A stretch of DNA of 64,000 nt, taken from the NCBI RefSeq assembly GCF_024204665.1, contig NZ_CP100355.1:496001-560000 (forward strand). The letters are read 5' to 3'. The stretch's first letter is position 1. Each line of letters opens with the position of its first letter. This document shows, one piece after another, positions 27,271 to 36,029 of the stretch. Source of the stretch: Natronosalvus rutilus (GTDB lineage: Archaea > Halobacteriota > Halobacteria > Halobacteriales > Natrialbaceae). The position numbers and the translations under genes are program-made. The notes under the pieces are model-generated. The model searched no databases. It worked only from the letters and a program-made list of their open reading frames with translations, and was not told where the DNA came from.

Positions 27271-27789
27271 GTGACCTCCGCGTCCATCCGCCCGGCGACG
27301 CTCGCTGACGCCCCGACGCTGGCGCGCCTCTACCGGGACGCTTACACGACCAACGTCGACCTCGGATTTCCCTCGCGAGCGGCGCACGCCGACCGCGCGG
27401 CTCTCGAGGACTGGATCCGGGAGGGACGCATATTCGTCGCGGTCGCCAGTAGAGCGGACCCCGACGGCAGGGCTGACGACCGTCCGACCGGCGGCAAACT
27501 CGTCGGCGCTATTCGTTACCGTGACGAAGGGAAGTACGACCCCGACGCCCCCGAATTCGGTCGCTTGGCCGTGCCGCCCCGCGCTCGAGGTCGGGGCATC
27601 GCCAGCGTGCTGATCGATCACGTCGAGGCGCTCGCCCGGCGGGAAGACCACGGCCGCATGCGATTGCGGACGTTCGCCGGCCACCCGTTTCTCCCCGAAA
27701 TCTACCGCCGACGCGGCTACCGCGACGTGCGGGTTCGGGAACTCGAGGGGGCGCCGTTCGACGTGTTGCACATGCAGAAGGAGCTGTAA
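27271..27789 (+). CDS. GNAT family N-acetyltransferase
   Basis: 172 residues from a GTG start. It has the GNAT fold sequence: an N-terminal 'IRPATLADAPTLARLYRDAY', a central beta strand 'KLVGAIRYR', then 'FGRLAVPPRARGRGIASVLID', where the last part is the acetyl-CoA pyrophosphate loop (RGRGIA). 'FLPEIYRRRGY' near the end is the usual C-terminal motif. The substrate is unknown. It is 46 bases downstream of gpmI on the same strand and may be co-transcribed. Confidence 0.88.
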   Translation: MTSASIRPATLADAPTLARLYRDAYTTNVDLGFPSRAAHADRAALEDWIREGRIFVAVASRADPDGRADDRPTGGKLVGAIRYRDEGKYDPDAPEFGRLAVPPRARGRGIASVLIDHVEALARREDHGRMRLRTFAGHPFLPEIYRRRGYRDVRVRELEGAPFDVLHMQKEL

Positions 27790-27895
27790 ACCGATGCACA
27801 CGTTCGGCCGCGAAAACAGGTCCGTCGCTGGTGATTGGATTGGGTTCAGATGAGCCGGGTCGGTCGGCAAAATCGGAGTCGCTACCCGAACGCCC

Positions 27896-29689
27896 TCACT
27901 CGAGCAGGTCGTCCAGTTCCTCGAGTCGATCGCCGTAGGTCGACAGCGCCCGGTCGATCGGTTCCGACGAGCGCATGTCGACGCCGGCGATTTCGAGCAA
28001 CTCGAGGGGGTACTCGCGGGAACCCCGACGGAGGAACGCGAGGTAGTCCTCGGCTGCGTCGGCACCGTTCTCAACGATGTCGTCGGCGATGGCGAGCGCC
28101 GCGGAGATGCCCGTTGAGTACTGGTAGACGTAGAACGCGCGGTAGAAGTGCGGGATGCGCATCCATTCACGGGGAATTCGGTCGTCCATCTCGGCGGGTT
28201 CGTAGTACTGGGCCTTGAGGTCGCCGTACAGTTCGTCGAGGCGGTCGGCCGTCAGCGGTTCGCCCGCCTCCTCGAGCCTGTGCGCCTCGTGTTCGAACTC
28301 GGCGAAGAGCGTCTGGCGGTACAGCGTCGAGCGCACCCGTTCTAAGAACTCGTTGAGGATGGCCTTGCGGAACTCGGGGTCCTCGACGGTCTCGAGCAGG
28401 TGGTGGGTCAACAGGGCCTCGTTGACCGTGCTCGCGACCTCGGCGGTGAAGATCTCGTAGCCCGAGTAGATGTACGGCTGTTCTTCCTTCGTCAGTTCGG
28501 AGTGCATCGAGTGGCCGAGTTCGTGAGCCAGCGTGTACATCGAGGCGACGTCGTTCTGGTAGTTCATCAGGATGAACGGCTGGGTGTCGTAGGTGCCCCC
28601 GGAGTACGCGCCCGTGCGCTTGCCCTCGTTCTCGTAGACGTCGACCCACCGGGACTCCAGCCCTTCGGCGACGCGGGACTGGTACTCCTCGCCCAGGGGG
28701 GCAACAGCGTCGACGACGTACTGGGCGGCGTCGTCGTACTCGACGTCCGGCCCTTCCTCACCGGTCAGCGGCATGTAGACGTCCCACATTCGGAGTTCGT
28801 CGACGCCGAGCGCCTCGCGCTTGAGTTCGGCGTGACGGTGGAGGTGCTCGAGGTTGTCGTGGACGCTGTCGACGAGCGTGTCGTACACCTCGACGGGGAC
28901 GTTGGGACCGTCGAGGGCGGCCTCGCGGGCGGTTTCGTAGTTGCGGGCCCGGGCGAGTTTGACGTCGGCTTTCACGCTGTTCTTGTAGGAAGCGGCGACG
29001 GTGTTGCGGACCGACTCCCACTCGTCGAAGTAGGCCTCGTAGACGCGTTGTCGGAAGTCGCGATCGGGTCGCTTGAGCAGGTTGACGAAGTTGCTCTGGG
29101 TGATCTCGACGGGTTCGCCGTCCGAATCCTCGACCGTCGGAAAGCCCATGTCCGCGTTCGAGAGCATGCTGTAGACTTCCCCAGGTGCGCCGGTGACTTC
29201 GCTCAGGTCCGCCAGCAGCGCCTCCACCTCGGCCGAACGCGTGTGCGGTTTCATCCGCAACACGTCGTCGACGTAGTGGGCGTAGTTCTCGAGGTCGGGT
29301 TCGTCCTCGACCATGGCTTCGAAGTCCTCCCGGCTCAGTTCCTGCAGTTCCGGCTCGATGAACGAGGCCGCAGACTGGGCGCCGGCAGCCAGCGACTGCG
29401 CCCGTGCGCTCAGGGCCTGGTACTCCTGATTCGTCGTGTCCTCGTCGCTCCGCATTCGGGCGTAGGCAGCGATCATCGAGATCTCGCGCATGAGCCGGTC
29501 GCGCAACTCGAGGACCTCGAGCAGCGTGGTGGCGTCGTCGACCGTCTGCCCCTCGTAGGCGGCCAGGTCCTCGACCTGGTCCGTCGCCGCCTCGTAGGCG
29601 TCCTCCCAGTCGTCGTCGGTGGCGTAGATGCTCTCGAGATCCCAGGTATACTCCTCCTCGATCTCCGAGCGTGTGGGAACGGAACTCAT
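27896..29689 (-). CDS. pepF: Oligoendopeptidase F (M3 family zinc peptidase)
   Basis: 597 residues, normal for PepF. The zinc-binding HELGH motif is at 389-393 in 'YTLAHELGHSMHS', with the downstream glutamate in the 'IFTAEVASTVNE' helix. The N-terminal helical part starts 'IEEEYTWDLESIYATDDDWE', a signature of the family. C-terminal 'HFYRAFYVYQYSTG' holds the Tyr residues that position substrate. It degrades short cytoplasmic peptides. It is monocistronic. Confidence 0.95.
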   Translation of the reverse strand: MSSVPTRSEIEEEYTWDLESIYATDDDWEDAYEAATDQVEDLAAYEGQTVDDATTLLEVLELRDRLMREISMIAAYARMRSDEDTTNQEYQALSARAQSLAAGAQSAASFIEPELQELSREDFEAMVEDEPDLENYAHYVDDVLRMKPHTRSAEVEALLADLSEVTGAPGEVYSMLSNADMGFPTVEDSDGEPVEITQSNFVNLLKRPDRDFRQRVYEAYFDEWESVRNTVAASYKNSVKADVKLARARNYETAREAALDGPNVPVEVYDTLVDSVHDNLEHLHRHAELKREALGVDELRMWDVYMPLTGEEGPDVEYDDAAQYVVDAVAPLGEEYQSRVAEGLESRWVDVYENEGKRTGAYSGGTYDTQPFILMNYQNDVASMYTLAHELGHSMHSELTKEEQPYIYSGYEIFTAEVASTVNEALLTHHLLETVEDPEFRKAILNEFLERVRSTLYRQTLFAEFEHEAHRLEEAGEPLTADRLDELYGDLKAQYYEPAEMDDRIPREWMRIPHFYRAFYVYQYSTGISAALAIADDIVENGADAAEDYLAFLRRGSREYPLELLEIAGVDMRSSEPIDRALSTYGDRLEELDDLLE

Positions 29690-29755
29690 GGGACGAAGTT
29701 TCGGAACGAAGGTGGTAAAGGGTATCGAAGCGACCCGGATGCCTGCCGTCAGTCG

Positions 29756-30088
29756 TCAGTCACTGTCGCTGTCGCCTGCCGGCTCGCTCGCGGGCCGCGA
29801 CGCGAGTGCACCGAGCACGACCAGCACCGCGGCCGGGAGCGCCGCGAGCTGGATCACGTCATCCCAGATCGAGAAGATCACCAGGCCGAGCGCGCCCAGG
29901 TACGCCGGCCTGGTCCGCCCGGTGTAGACGCCATACCCGCCGACCCATCCCGAGAGGACGAGCGCTGCGAGGAGGGCGAACCGGCCGTGCGTGTACCCGA
30001 ACTCGAGGAGCAACGCGGGCACGAGTAGGGTCACCCCGGCAATCGCGACGAACGCGCTCCATCGAAGCAGGTCGCGCCAGAGTACCAT
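29756..30088 (-). CDS. Small haloarchaeal membrane protein
   Basis: 110 residues with four hydrophobic segments (about 10-27, 36-53, 62-78, 80-97), a charged N terminus MVLWRDLLRW and an Asp/Ser-rich tail. No family is recognised. Its start and the DHH gene's start are divergent, about 140 bases apart, sharing one control region. Confidence 0.6.
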   Translation of the reverse strand: MVLWRDLLRWSAFVAIAGVTLLVPALLLEFGYTHGRFALLAALVLSGWVGGYGVYTGRTRPAYLGALGLVIFSIWDDVIQLAALPAAVLVVLGALASRPASEPAGDSDSD

Positions 30089-30231
30089 CGTTCGCGACCA
30101 GGGACGGACGGGTGATAACCGTTGAGACTCTCGCGTCGGGAGGCTCGAGGCGGCTCATCACCGAGCTCGGCTTCAGGAGTGGGCCACCCGCAGGTTTATC
30201 CCGGAAGCCGACCCAACCACCAACCGATACG

Positions 30232-31728
30232 ATGGCAGGCCCGATCCCCGCCCTCGAGGAACGCGCCACCGCCTGCGCCGAGCACCTGCTCGAGTGCGAC
30301 CGCGTGCTCCTCGCCTCCCACATCGACGCCGACGGACTGACGAGCGCCGCGGTCGCCGCGAGCGCCCTCGAACGAGCGGGGCTGCCCTTCGAGACCGTCT
30401 TCGAGAAACAGCTCGACGCCGAGGCAATCGAAGCCATCGCCGCCACCGACTACGACACCGTGCTGTTCACCGACTTCGGGAGCGGTCAGCTCGACATCAT
30501 CGCCGACCACGAGGACGCCGGCGACTTCACGCCAGTCATCGCCGACCACCACCAGCCCGCCGAGGCCGACACCACCTACCACCTCAACCCCCTCCTGTTC
30601 GGCATCAACGGCGCCTCCGAACTCTCGGGTGCCGGCGCGAGTTACGTCCTTGCACGGGCGCTCGCGGAAGCCGGCGAGGAATCCGGAACGGCGGGAACGG
30701 TCGAGACAGCAGGAGAGCCGACTGCGACCGACGGGGGCGCGGCCACCGCTCGAGCCGACAACCGCGACCTCGCCGCGCTGGCCGTCGTCGGCGCCGTCGG
30801 CGACATGCAGGCCTCCGGCGGCGAGCTCCACGGCGCCAACGCGAAGATCGTCGCCGAGGGCGTCGAGGCCGGCGTCCTCGAGACCGCGACCGACCTCGCC
30901 CTCTACGGGAAACAGACCCGGCCCCTCCCGAAACTGCTCGAGTACGCGAGCGACGTCGACATTCCGGGAATTTCGAACGACGGCAACGGCGCGCTCCGCT
31001 TCCTAGACGGCCTCGGCCTCGAGTTGAAACGCGACGGCGAGTGGCGCTGCTGGGCAACTCTCACGAGCGAGGAGAAACAGACCGTCGCGAGCGCACTCGT
31101 CAAGAAAGCCGTCACCAGCGGCGTCCCGGCGCACAAGATCGACGACCTCGTGGGGACGAGTTACGTCCTCGCGACTGAGCCCGTCGGCACCGAGCTCCGC
31201 GACGCCAGCGAGTTCTCGACCCTGCTCAACGCGACGGCCCGCTACGAGCGCGCCGACGTTGGCCTCGGCGTCTGTCTCGGTGATCGAGACGAGGCCCTCG
31301 AGCGCGCTCGCCAACTGCTCAGGGAACACCGCCGCAACCTCTCGAACGGCATCGACCTCGTAACCAGGGAGGGCGTCACCAGAGAGGACCACGTCCAGTG
31401 GTTCGACGCGGGCGACCGCATCCGTGAGACCATCGTCGGCATCGTCGCCGGGATGGCCGTCGGCAACGCCGGCATCAGTCGCTCCATGCCCATCCTTGCG
31501 TTTGCGAACAAGAACGACGAGGAGGTCAAAGTATCCGCCCGCGGGACTCACAGCCTCGTCAGAAAGGGGCTCGACCTCTCGGTCGTGATGGGCGAGGCGT
31601 CCCGGGCAGTCGGCGGGGACGGCGGTGGACACGACGTCGCGGCCGGGGCGACGGTACCCGCAGAGAAAAAAGACGAGTTCGTCGAGCACGCCGACGCCAT
31701 CGTCGGCGAGCAACTCGGCGATAACTGA
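30232..31728 (+). CDS. DHH family phosphoesterase / RecJ-like nuclease
   Basis: 498 residues from the ATG at 30232, supported by a TTTATCC at 30195-30201. The DHH domain has SHIDADG at 29-35, 'LFTDFGSG' near 78-85 and ADHHQP at 104-109, the metal-binding acidic and His residues. The C-terminal DHHA1 domain has 'GGDGGGHDVAAGA' for substrate binding. Archaeal members are RecJ-like single-strand exonucleases, some bound to the replisome. Residues about 149-176 are a Gly/Thr/Ala-rich insertion that interrupts the DHH domain and looks lineage-specific. Confidence 0.88.
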   Translation: MAGPIPALEERATACAEHLLECDRVLLASHIDADGLTSAAVAASALERAGLPFETVFEKQLDAEAIEAIAATDYDTVLFTDFGSGQLDIIADHEDAGDFTPVIADHHQPAEADTTYHLNPLLFGINGASELSGAGASYVLARALAEAGEESGTAGTVETAGEPTATDGGAATARADNRDLAALAVVGAVGDMQASGGELHGANAKIVAEGVEAGVLETATDLALYGKQTRPLPKLLEYASDVDIPGISNDGNGALRFLDGLGLELKRDGEWRCWATLTSEEKQTVASALVKKAVTSGVPAHKIDDLVGTSYVLATEPVGTELRDASEFSTLLNATARYERADVGLGVCLGDRDEALERARQLLREHRRNLSNGIDLVTREGVTREDHVQWFDAGDRIRETIVGIVAGMAVGNAGISRSMPILAFANKNDEEVKVSARGTHSLVRKGLDLSVVMGEASRAVGGDGGGHDVAAGATVPAEKKDEFVEHADAIVGEQLGDN

Positions 31729-31783
31729 TGGCTGATAGCTGGTAACTGACAGCTGAGAACTGACGCGAGTTCCACCCCGACAG

Positions 31784-32539
31784 CTACTGTGAGCGATCCA
31801 TCGACGCCGGCACCGTCGGTATCAGCGGCGTTCGCTTCGTGATCACGTACGACGATTTCCGCACTGCGCCCTTCGCGTACTGGACGGTGCTCTTTCGGAT
31901 CGGCGTCCGTTTCCCCTGGATGCGCGTTCGACCCTCGAGGATGGCGTCGACGAGGTGGTCACCGTCGATGGTCGCCCTGGTGACGTCCTGGTCGGTACTC
32001 GTCACGATCACCTCGGTGTACGCGCGGCCGACGTTCGGGAGGTAGTGGGCGTCGCTGCCGCCGACCTTCGGGTACTCGCGTCGTCGAGCGAACCGCCGTG
32101 CTCGACGGTTCTGGTAGCCCGTAAAGAGCATCGAGTTGTACACCTCGACGGCGTCCACGTCGAGGATGTGGCGCCGTCGAACCCCGTGGCGACTTCGCTG
32201 AAACGGGTGCGGGACGATGGCGAGGCCGCCGAGTTCGCGAACCCGTTCGACGGTCGTCTGGAACGGCCGGCCCGGTTCGGGGCGTTCCTCGACGCCGATC
32301 GCGAGGAGGTGGCCATGGGCCGTCGACACCTCGACGCCGGGGATTCCGACGAGCCCGTAGCGTGAGGCGAGTTCGGCCGCTTCGAGGGACGCCTCGATTT
32401 CGTCGTGGTCGGTGATGACGACGCCGTCGAGACCGATGTCTGCCGCGTGCTCGAGGATGAGCTCGACGGGCTCGTGTCCGTCGTAGGAAGTCTCCGAGTG
32501 GACGTGAAAGTCGATGGCGAAGGGGATGTGAGCGGACAT
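31784..32539 (-). CDS. PHP domain metal-dependent phosphoesterase
   Basis: 251 residues from the ATG at 32539. The PHP signature is clear: 'IDFHVHSETSYDG', 'VITDHDEIEASLEAA', 'IPGVEVSTAHGHLLAIG', 'VPHPFQRSRHG' and 'VGGSDAHYLPNVGRAYTEV'. These place the His/Asp/Glu residues for a trinuclear metal site. Relatives hydrolyse nucleotides or sugar phosphates; the substrate is unknown. The C-terminal 40 residues are basic and unusual for a haloarchaeal protein. A minus-strand CTTATAAC near 32582-32590 could be its promoter. Confidence 0.88.
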   Translation of the reverse strand: MSAHIPFAIDFHVHSETSYDGHEPVELILEHAADIGLDGVVITDHDEIEASLEAAELASRYGLVGIPGVEVSTAHGHLLAIGVEERPEPGRPFQTTVERVRELGGLAIVPHPFQRSRHGVRRRHILDVDAVEVYNSMLFTGYQNRRARRFARRREYPKVGGSDAHYLPNVGRAYTEVIVTSTDQDVTRATIDGDHLVDAILEGRTRIQGKRTPIRKSTVQYAKGAVRKSSYVITKRTPLIPTVPASMDRSQ

Positions 32540-33497
32540 ACGAGGAGAGCAGCTCTCGATGAGAGATAGCCGGTTGCGCGTTATAAGCCTTCTACTCCAG
32601 CGAGGTGAGAACACCGACGTCCGGCGGTTCGGTGTCGCTCCAGTGAACCGACTGCCCACGTTCGACCAATTCCATATATCACCATGCAGTATATGACATC
32701 AATCGGCGCTCGAGGCAGATCCTTCGTAAAAGTGCCCGGGCGGCCGACAATTGGGTTTTATCGGGAGCTGATGGCTCAAATTCGAATTACACCGTCAGAG
32801 GGGACCCACTCGAGGACGCGAAAGCGGTCGACAGTGATGGCGCCTCGAGGACGCACCCAACGCCGCCTCGAGATCGAGGAAAGGGGCGAGACACTGAACG
32901 ATTCTGGCCCCACGTAGCCGAGGAAGGGCCGATCGACGAGCGAGAAGTCAAAGTACTCCAGCGCAACAGCGATACACATCGAGGCCGCATATCAGCCCCT
33001 CAGAATGGACGAGGTCGTGGACTCGAAGGCCAGTTGGTGTGCCACGCGCGAGGAGACGGTGTCCAGGGCGGACTGTTCCGTTTCGATCCCTCGTTGAAAT
33101 CGGTCGATAAACCGGCGGACGCTCGAGCGAACCGCTGTGTTCGAATCGATGACTCGTACGGACACCATTCGTCGGCGACTACGAGACGAGCCCCGTAGCG
33201 ACGATATCGAAGGCGGACGTGCAGTCGCGATCTGCTGCACGCGGACTGGTCGATTTCGCGGCGTTCCTCGAGCGAGGCCGAAGAAAGCGTGCGATATCTC
33301 GACGGAAGAGGGATGGGTGACGTATTCAGGGAACGTCCATGGCGACCCCCGAGGGACGAAGAGCGGACAGAGTCGGTCACCGATACAACCACCGGCAGTT
33401 CTATTCAGCTCTCACGCCCCTCTCGAGCGACCATAAATCAAATAACGGTATACAGAAATCGTGGCGTCAGGGGAAAACGGCGATCCGTCGGGAACGC
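32540..33497 (+). other. Long intergenic region without a convincing gene
   Basis: About 950 bases between the PHP gene and the glycerophosphodiesterase gene. Frames of 60-130 codons exist but none shows a family motif. The best candidate is a minus-strand frame ending at 32992 whose last 55 codons have balanced composition ('RFIDRFQRGIETEQSALD'), possibly the tail of a decayed gene. CCATATATCACC at 32671-32682 and ATAAATCAAATAACGG at 33433-33448 are AT-rich islands that could be promoters. Confidence 0.45.
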
Positions 33498-34334
33498 TCA
33501 GAAGAGCGCCGTACACCGGTCGGTGATGAGCCCGTCAACGCCGACCGCGGCGAGGTCAGTCGCCTGATCGGCAGTGGTGATCGTCCACGGTTCGACGAGT
33601 AATCCGTTCTCGTGTGCGCGTGCGACCAGGTCAGTCTCGAGACAGAGTTCGAGGCGCGGGTGAATTGCCCGACACTCGAGGGACAGCGCCGTCTCGAGAA
33701 AATCCTCGACGGGCTGGCGCGGATAGAGAGGGACGTCGCTCGCGGCGACGCCGCGAAATCCCCTGCCGAGCAGGGTCTCCCTGACGACCAGAGCGGTGTC
33801 CGCTCCCGCGTCGGTCGCGGCGGCGACGATGGAGGAATCGAAGGAGGATAGCAATACCTCGTGGGGGTGGTCGTCGGCGAGCGAGAGTACGTCGTCGACC
33901 AGTCCCGACGTCTTGAGTTCGAACACGAAGGCGGTCGAGTCGGGGACCGCTTCGAACAGCGACTCGAGGGTCGGAATCGACGCATCGGTCCCACCGACCG
34001 ATAATGACTGTAATTCCTCCAGAGGGAGGGCGTCGACGGCACCGCTGGCACCGGTAACGTGATCGACCGTCGCGTCGTGGATCGCGACGAGTTCGCCCGA
34101 CCCGGCCCGACGGACGTCGACCTCGACCGCGTCGACGGTTCGACCAGCCCGCCTGACTGCGGGGAGCGTGTTCTCGGGAGCCTCGTCGGTGCAGCCGCGG
34201 TGGGCGATGAGACGCGGCTGGTGGTCACCGCGTCGTGGCGCTGGGCGGGTCAGCGAAACGTTCCCGGCGACGAGTCCGACACTGCACCCTGCCGCCAGTT
34301 TGCCGAGGACGGCCCGTCGCGGGTAGGGAGCCAT
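33498..34334 (-). CDS. Exported glycerophosphodiester phosphodiesterase
   Basis: 278 residues. The N terminus MAPYPRRAVLGKLAAGC has a twin-arginine and a short hydrophobic region, so export by Tat is likely. The GDPD active site is complete: 'LIAHRGCTDEAPENT' (HR motif), 'AVEVDVRRAG' (ExD) and 'LVAIHDATVD' (HD). It hydrolyses glycerophosphodiesters to sn-glycerol-3-phosphate and an alcohol outside the cell. The product matches the predicted cargo of the ugp transporter 2.6 kb away. The gene points away from that operon. Confidence 0.9.
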   Translation of the reverse strand: MAPYPRRAVLGKLAAGCSVGLVAGNVSLTRPAPRRGDHQPRLIAHRGCTDEAPENTLPAVRRAGRTVDAVEVDVRRAGSGELVAIHDATVDHVTGASGAVDALPLEELQSLSVGGTDASIPTLESLFEAVPDSTAFVFELKTSGLVDDVLSLADDHPHEVLLSSFDSSIVAAATDAGADTALVVRETLLGRGFRGVAASDVPLYPRQPVEDFLETALSLECRAIHPRLELCLETDLVARAHENGLLVEPWTITTADQATDLAAVGVDGLITDRCTALF

Positions 34335-34381
34335 CGATCGATCATTCGTCGCCGAGACTCATAATGAATGCGAGGCGGAAA

Positions 34382-34401
34382 CCCGCGTCTTTAGGCGCGG
34401 G
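34382..34401 (+). repeat. Left subterminal hairpin of the TnpB element
   Basis: CCCGCG, an eight-base loop (TCTTTAGG) and CGCGGG, followed by AGGAAGCCG. Related hairpins with a TTTAG loop occur at ends of haloarchaeal IS1341 elements. Confidence 0.65.
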
Positions 34402-34505
34402 AGGAAGCCGATAACCCATTCCTCAAATCACACTCGATAGCAGGCCGACTCTTCCAACGCTAACCCAAACTAGTAAAAATACAGGAGTGTACATATGAAG
34501 TACAA

Positions 34506-35744
34506 ATGGTGGAAGACTCAGCCACTCGAACCGTCCCCGTCAAACTCGACGTGGACGAGAGTGCCGCTGACCTCCTCCACCAGACCATCGACCACTTCCT
34601 CAACACCGCCAACTACGTCGTAGACGTAGCGTGGAAACCAGACTGGAAAATCACCAGCAAACAAAAACTCCACGATCAAACGTACTACGACGTAAGAGAC
34701 GACTCACCGCTCCCGGCCAACCTCGTGCAAGCCGCACGAAACCGTGCCGCAGAAGCCGTCAAAGGAGTCATCGAACGCTGGAAGGAAGGCAAGAAAGCCT
34801 CCAAACCCAAGTTCACGTCACGGTTCGCCAGCTACGACGCGCGAACCGTCACCGTCAACGACGACCACGCCACACTCGCCACGATAGATGAGCGAGTGAC
34901 TGCAGAGTTCGTCCTTCCCGACGAACAGCGGGAGACGTCACACGCGGCGTACCTGTTCAACGATGACTACGATGTGAAAGGGGCCACGCTCCACTACGAT
35001 GAGGTTGAGGACTGTTTCTACCTCCATGTGCGGACAAAGCCCGTCGTGGAGAACGATGAAGCCGACAAAGGTGACACCAAGCACGTCTCCGTCCTTGGTG
35101 TCGACCTCGGCATCACAAACATCGCAACCACCTCAACAGGCACATTTTGGAGCGGTGGCGAACTCAACCACTGGCACCGTGAATACGAAAAGCGTCGAGG
35201 CAACCTCCAACAGACTGGCACGCGCTGGGCACACGAAAACGTCCAGCGAGTCGGCCGAAAGCAGACTCGACGCTTTGAGCAGATGCTTCACACCATCTCG
35301 AACGAACTCATCGAGGAAGCCCTCGAAAACGATTGTACACATATCGTGTTCGAACAATTGAAAGGCATCCGTGAACGCTTGCCGCACGCAAAAGCGGTTC
35401 ACAAGTGGGCGTTCCACCGTTTGTTCGAGTACATCACGTACAAAGCCGAATCCGAGGGGCTTGTTGTGGAGCAAATTAATCCGGCGTACACAAGCCAGCG
35501 TTGCTCGACATGTGGATTCACCCACGAGGATACTCGTCCACACAACAACGGTCAGGACGAGTTCGAGTGTCTGAAGTGTGGGTATGAAGTTTACGCGGAT
35601 TACAACGCGGCGAAGAATATCGGTCTGAAGTATCTCCGCAATCAGCAAAAGTCTGGTCGTGGAGGTGCACCCGTAGGCGTGCGCTTGAACAGCGGGATGA
35701 TGAACGTGAACGGCGAGTATTCGTCTACCCCGTTGACGGGTTAG
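34506..35744 (+). CDS. tnpB: TnpB, RNA-guided endonuclease of IS200/IS605 group
   Basis: 412 residues, full length. The RuvC-like catalytic acidic residues are all present: Asp in 'VLGVDLGITNIATT', Glu in 'HIVFEQLKGIRERL' and Asp in 'VYADYNAAKNIG'. The zinc ribbon has CSTCG and CLKCG. TnpB is an omega-RNA-guided nuclease, an ancestor of Cas12, that cuts target DNA and helps keep the element in place. With no stop or frameshift it could be active. No tnpA accompanies it, so mobility would need a transposase in trans. The omega RNA is expected to overlap the 3' end of this gene. Confidence 0.95.
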   Translation: MVEDSATRTVPVKLDVDESAADLLHQTIDHFLNTANYVVDVAWKPDWKITSKQKLHDQTYYDVRDDSPLPANLVQAARNRAAEAVKGVIERWKEGKKASKPKFTSRFASYDARTVTVNDDHATLATIDERVTAEFVLPDEQRETSHAAYLFNDDYDVKGATLHYDEVEDCFYLHVRTKPVVENDEADKGDTKHVSVLGVDLGITNIATTSTGTFWSGGELNHWHREYEKRRGNLQQTGTRWAHENVQRVGRKQTRRFEQMLHTISNELIEEALENDCTHIVFEQLKGIRERLPHAKAVHKWAFHRLFEYITYKAESEGLVVEQINPAYTSQRCSTCGFTHEDTRPHNNGQDEFECLKCGYEVYADYNAAKNIGLKYLRNQQKSGRGGAPVGVRLNSGMMNVNGEYSSTPLTG

Positions 35745-35765
35745 AACGGAAGTCCACACTGAATG

Positions 35766-35785
35766 CCATGCCCTTCAGGCCGTGG
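35766..35785 (+). repeat. Right subterminal hairpin / candidate omega-RNA terminal stem
   Basis: CCATGCCC-TTCA-GGCCGTGG, an imperfect stem 21 bases after the tnpB stop. In this group the guide RNA scaffold ends near such a right-end structure, with the guide being the sequence just beyond the element. Confidence 0.5.
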
Positions 35786-35911
35786 TAGCTTACTAACGTG
35801 CGTGAGCAGGAGAGTACTGGCACCGGCCGTTTTCGTCCGCGTAGACACGACTCGGGCCGCTAAGCGTAGAACCGGCACCAGCGGAATTCGTTCCGTCCGT
35901 CTACAGTCACC

Positions 35912-35918
35912 TATATAG
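35912..35918 (+). promoter_or_regulatory. TATA box region upstream of the HAD phosphatase gene
   Basis: TATATAG, with a second AT-rich string CATATTATTAC at 35943-35953. A perfect eight-base palindrome GAGTACTC at 35964-35971 lies just before a micro-ORF ATG at 35976 and could be a regulator site. Confidence 0.45.
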
Positions 35919-35975
35919 ACAGACATAGATACGGACAAGATACATATTATTACTCGTGCAAGAGGAGTACTCGTA

Positions 35976-36029
35976 ATGAATTACTGGCAACAGAACGGGG
36001 TTCGCCGGCCCGCAAGGCGACCACGATGA
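35976..36029 (+). CDS. Possible 17-residue leader peptide overlapping the HAD phosphatase start
   Basis: ATG at 35976 encodes MNYWQQNGVRRPARRPR, then TGA, which overlaps the HAD gene's ATG (ATGA). The AT-rich string at 35943-35953 is about 27-30 bases before the ATG, suitable for a leaderless transcript that starts with this micro-ORF. Ribosomes finishing it would be placed on the HAD start. Its Arg/Pro-rich end could slow ribosomes. No family is known. Confidence 0.4.
   Translation: MNYWQQNGVRRPARRPR

Larger units (their letters stand above)
34379..35810 (+). mobile_element. Solitary TnpB element (IS200/IS605 group, IS1341 type)
   Basis: An insertion with a tnpB gene but no tnpA transposase. 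A hairpin flanks it on each side (34382-34401 and 35766-35785), as expected for subterminal palindromes of this group. Exact ends cannot be set without an empty-site comparison. The transposon sits between the glycerophosphodiesterase and the HAD-ugp genes. Base composition inside tnpB is clearly lower in G+C than in the host genes around it, a sign of transfer. Confidence 0.75.

Noticed and set aside
28400-30028. A 542-codon plus-strand frame over the pepF gene
   Set aside because: The HELGH peptidase on the minus strand explains this DNA; the plus-strand frame shows no domain.
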